From positions 1 through 64,000 of the forward strand of contig JAKLJP010000007.1 in the NCBI GenBank assembly GCA_023151115.1: DNA of 64,000 nucleotides, in the 5' to 3' direction. This stretch comes from Anaerolineae bacterium (lineage in GTDB: Bacteria; Chloroflexota; Anaerolineae; 4572-78; J111). The notes beneath the pieces are model-generated. The model searched no databases and had not been told where the DNA came from. It saw nothing but the letters and a program-made list of their open reading frames with translations. Positions 63,777 to 64,000 of this stretch are shown in pieces (within the stretch, counting starts at the first letter, position 1; every line of letters starts with the position of its first letter). Both the position numbers and the translations under genes were made by a program.

Positions 63777-64000
63777 ATGCACCATGTGACCCAGTTTCAT
63801 GAGTCGGCGTTACAGCCTTTCCCATTGTATAAAGAACACAGCCAGGGCTATATACAGGCCACATTAATTGACCACATGGTGGGTTCCGTTCATACCGGCA
63901 CGGCCATGTGCCAATTGGCTCCGCAGGGGGTGCTAGAGCCTCACTTTCACGCTTACGAAGAAGGATTTTATGTGTTGCAGGGCGAAGTAATCCTGAGCAT
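63777..64000 (+). CDS. Cupin-domain protein (3' end outside the window)
   Basis: 74 codons visible from ATG 63777, with AAAGGAG 7 nt upstream. The end of the visible part has the cupin metal motif LEPHFHAYEEGFYVLQGEV, so it is a true cupin. The first half is beta-rich. It is cut by the window edge, so length and domain number are unknown; a bicupin such as a ureidoglycine aminohydrolase-like enzyme is possible. Confidence 0.75.
   Translation, partial: MHHVTQFHESALQPFPLYKEHSQGYIQATLIDHMVGSVHTGTAMCQLAPQGVLEPHFHAYEEGFYVLQGEVILS

Overview
The window looks like chromosomal sequence from a GC-moderate, free-living bacterium, most probably a member of the Chloroflexota (Anaerolineae-like). This rests on the overall gene style: many GAF sensor kinases, serine/threonine kinases with PQQ-type propellers, CpXC and FHA proteins, and intergenic DNA full of short-word palindromes. 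No rRNA or other decisive marker is present, so the phylum is an inference. Housekeeping genes are intact (prs, glk, ppk1, hisS, nadK, a sigma-70 factor, rnz, rsmG, a tRNA-Met, a 2-oxoacid dehydrogenase operon).

Layout. 0-12.4 kb: metabolic and signalling genes, mostly on the minus strand (amidohydrolase, DAO-family flavoenzyme, GAF histidine kinase, methyltransferase, prs, class V aminotransferase, glk, ppk1, single-domain response regulator). 12.4-19.4 kb: a plus-strand phospho-signalling cluster: serine/threonine kinase with beta-propeller, PP2C phosphatase, J-domain/vWA fusion, zinc-ribbon/FHA protein, a small protein and a CpXC protein. 19.4-31 kb: phosphoesterase, hisS, nadK, a TPR/B-box membrane protein, a 1356-residue cyclase/ATPase/TPR regulator, a sigma factor, a LON-domain protein and an OmpR-type regulator. 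31-42.5 kb: rtcA translationally coupled to a pseudo-receiver/GAF histidine kinase, an AT-richer accessory patch with a VapBC pair, a response regulator plus membrane protein pair, rnz, an AccI-like restriction-modification pair, and rsmG.

42.6-53.2 kb: a membrane-anchored GH3-like protein that has lost its catalytic residues, a second serine/threonine kinase, an FHA/winged-helix regulator, an FtsB-like protein, tRNA-Met, a tandem fused adenylate kinase, a type I periplasmic-binding lipoprotein and an SDR dehydrogenase. 53.2-64 kb: a reversed VapC/antitoxin pair, nagA, an XRE-cupin regulator divergent from an operon encoding E1-alpha, E1-beta, an M24 peptidase-like protein and E2, then two dehydrogenases and a cupin protein cut by the window end.

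Two themes stand out. The first is the 12.6-19.3 kb cluster: kinase, phosphatase, vWA and FHA modules resemble the TerY-type kinase/PP2C/vWA triad, but with a J-domain fused to the vWA domain and no ter or MoxR genes nearby. The second is a large family of intergenic hairpins built from degenerate 7-8 nt tandem words and their complements. They sit at gene 3' ends, often include the stop codon, and in two places appear inside coding sequence exactly at interdomain linkers.
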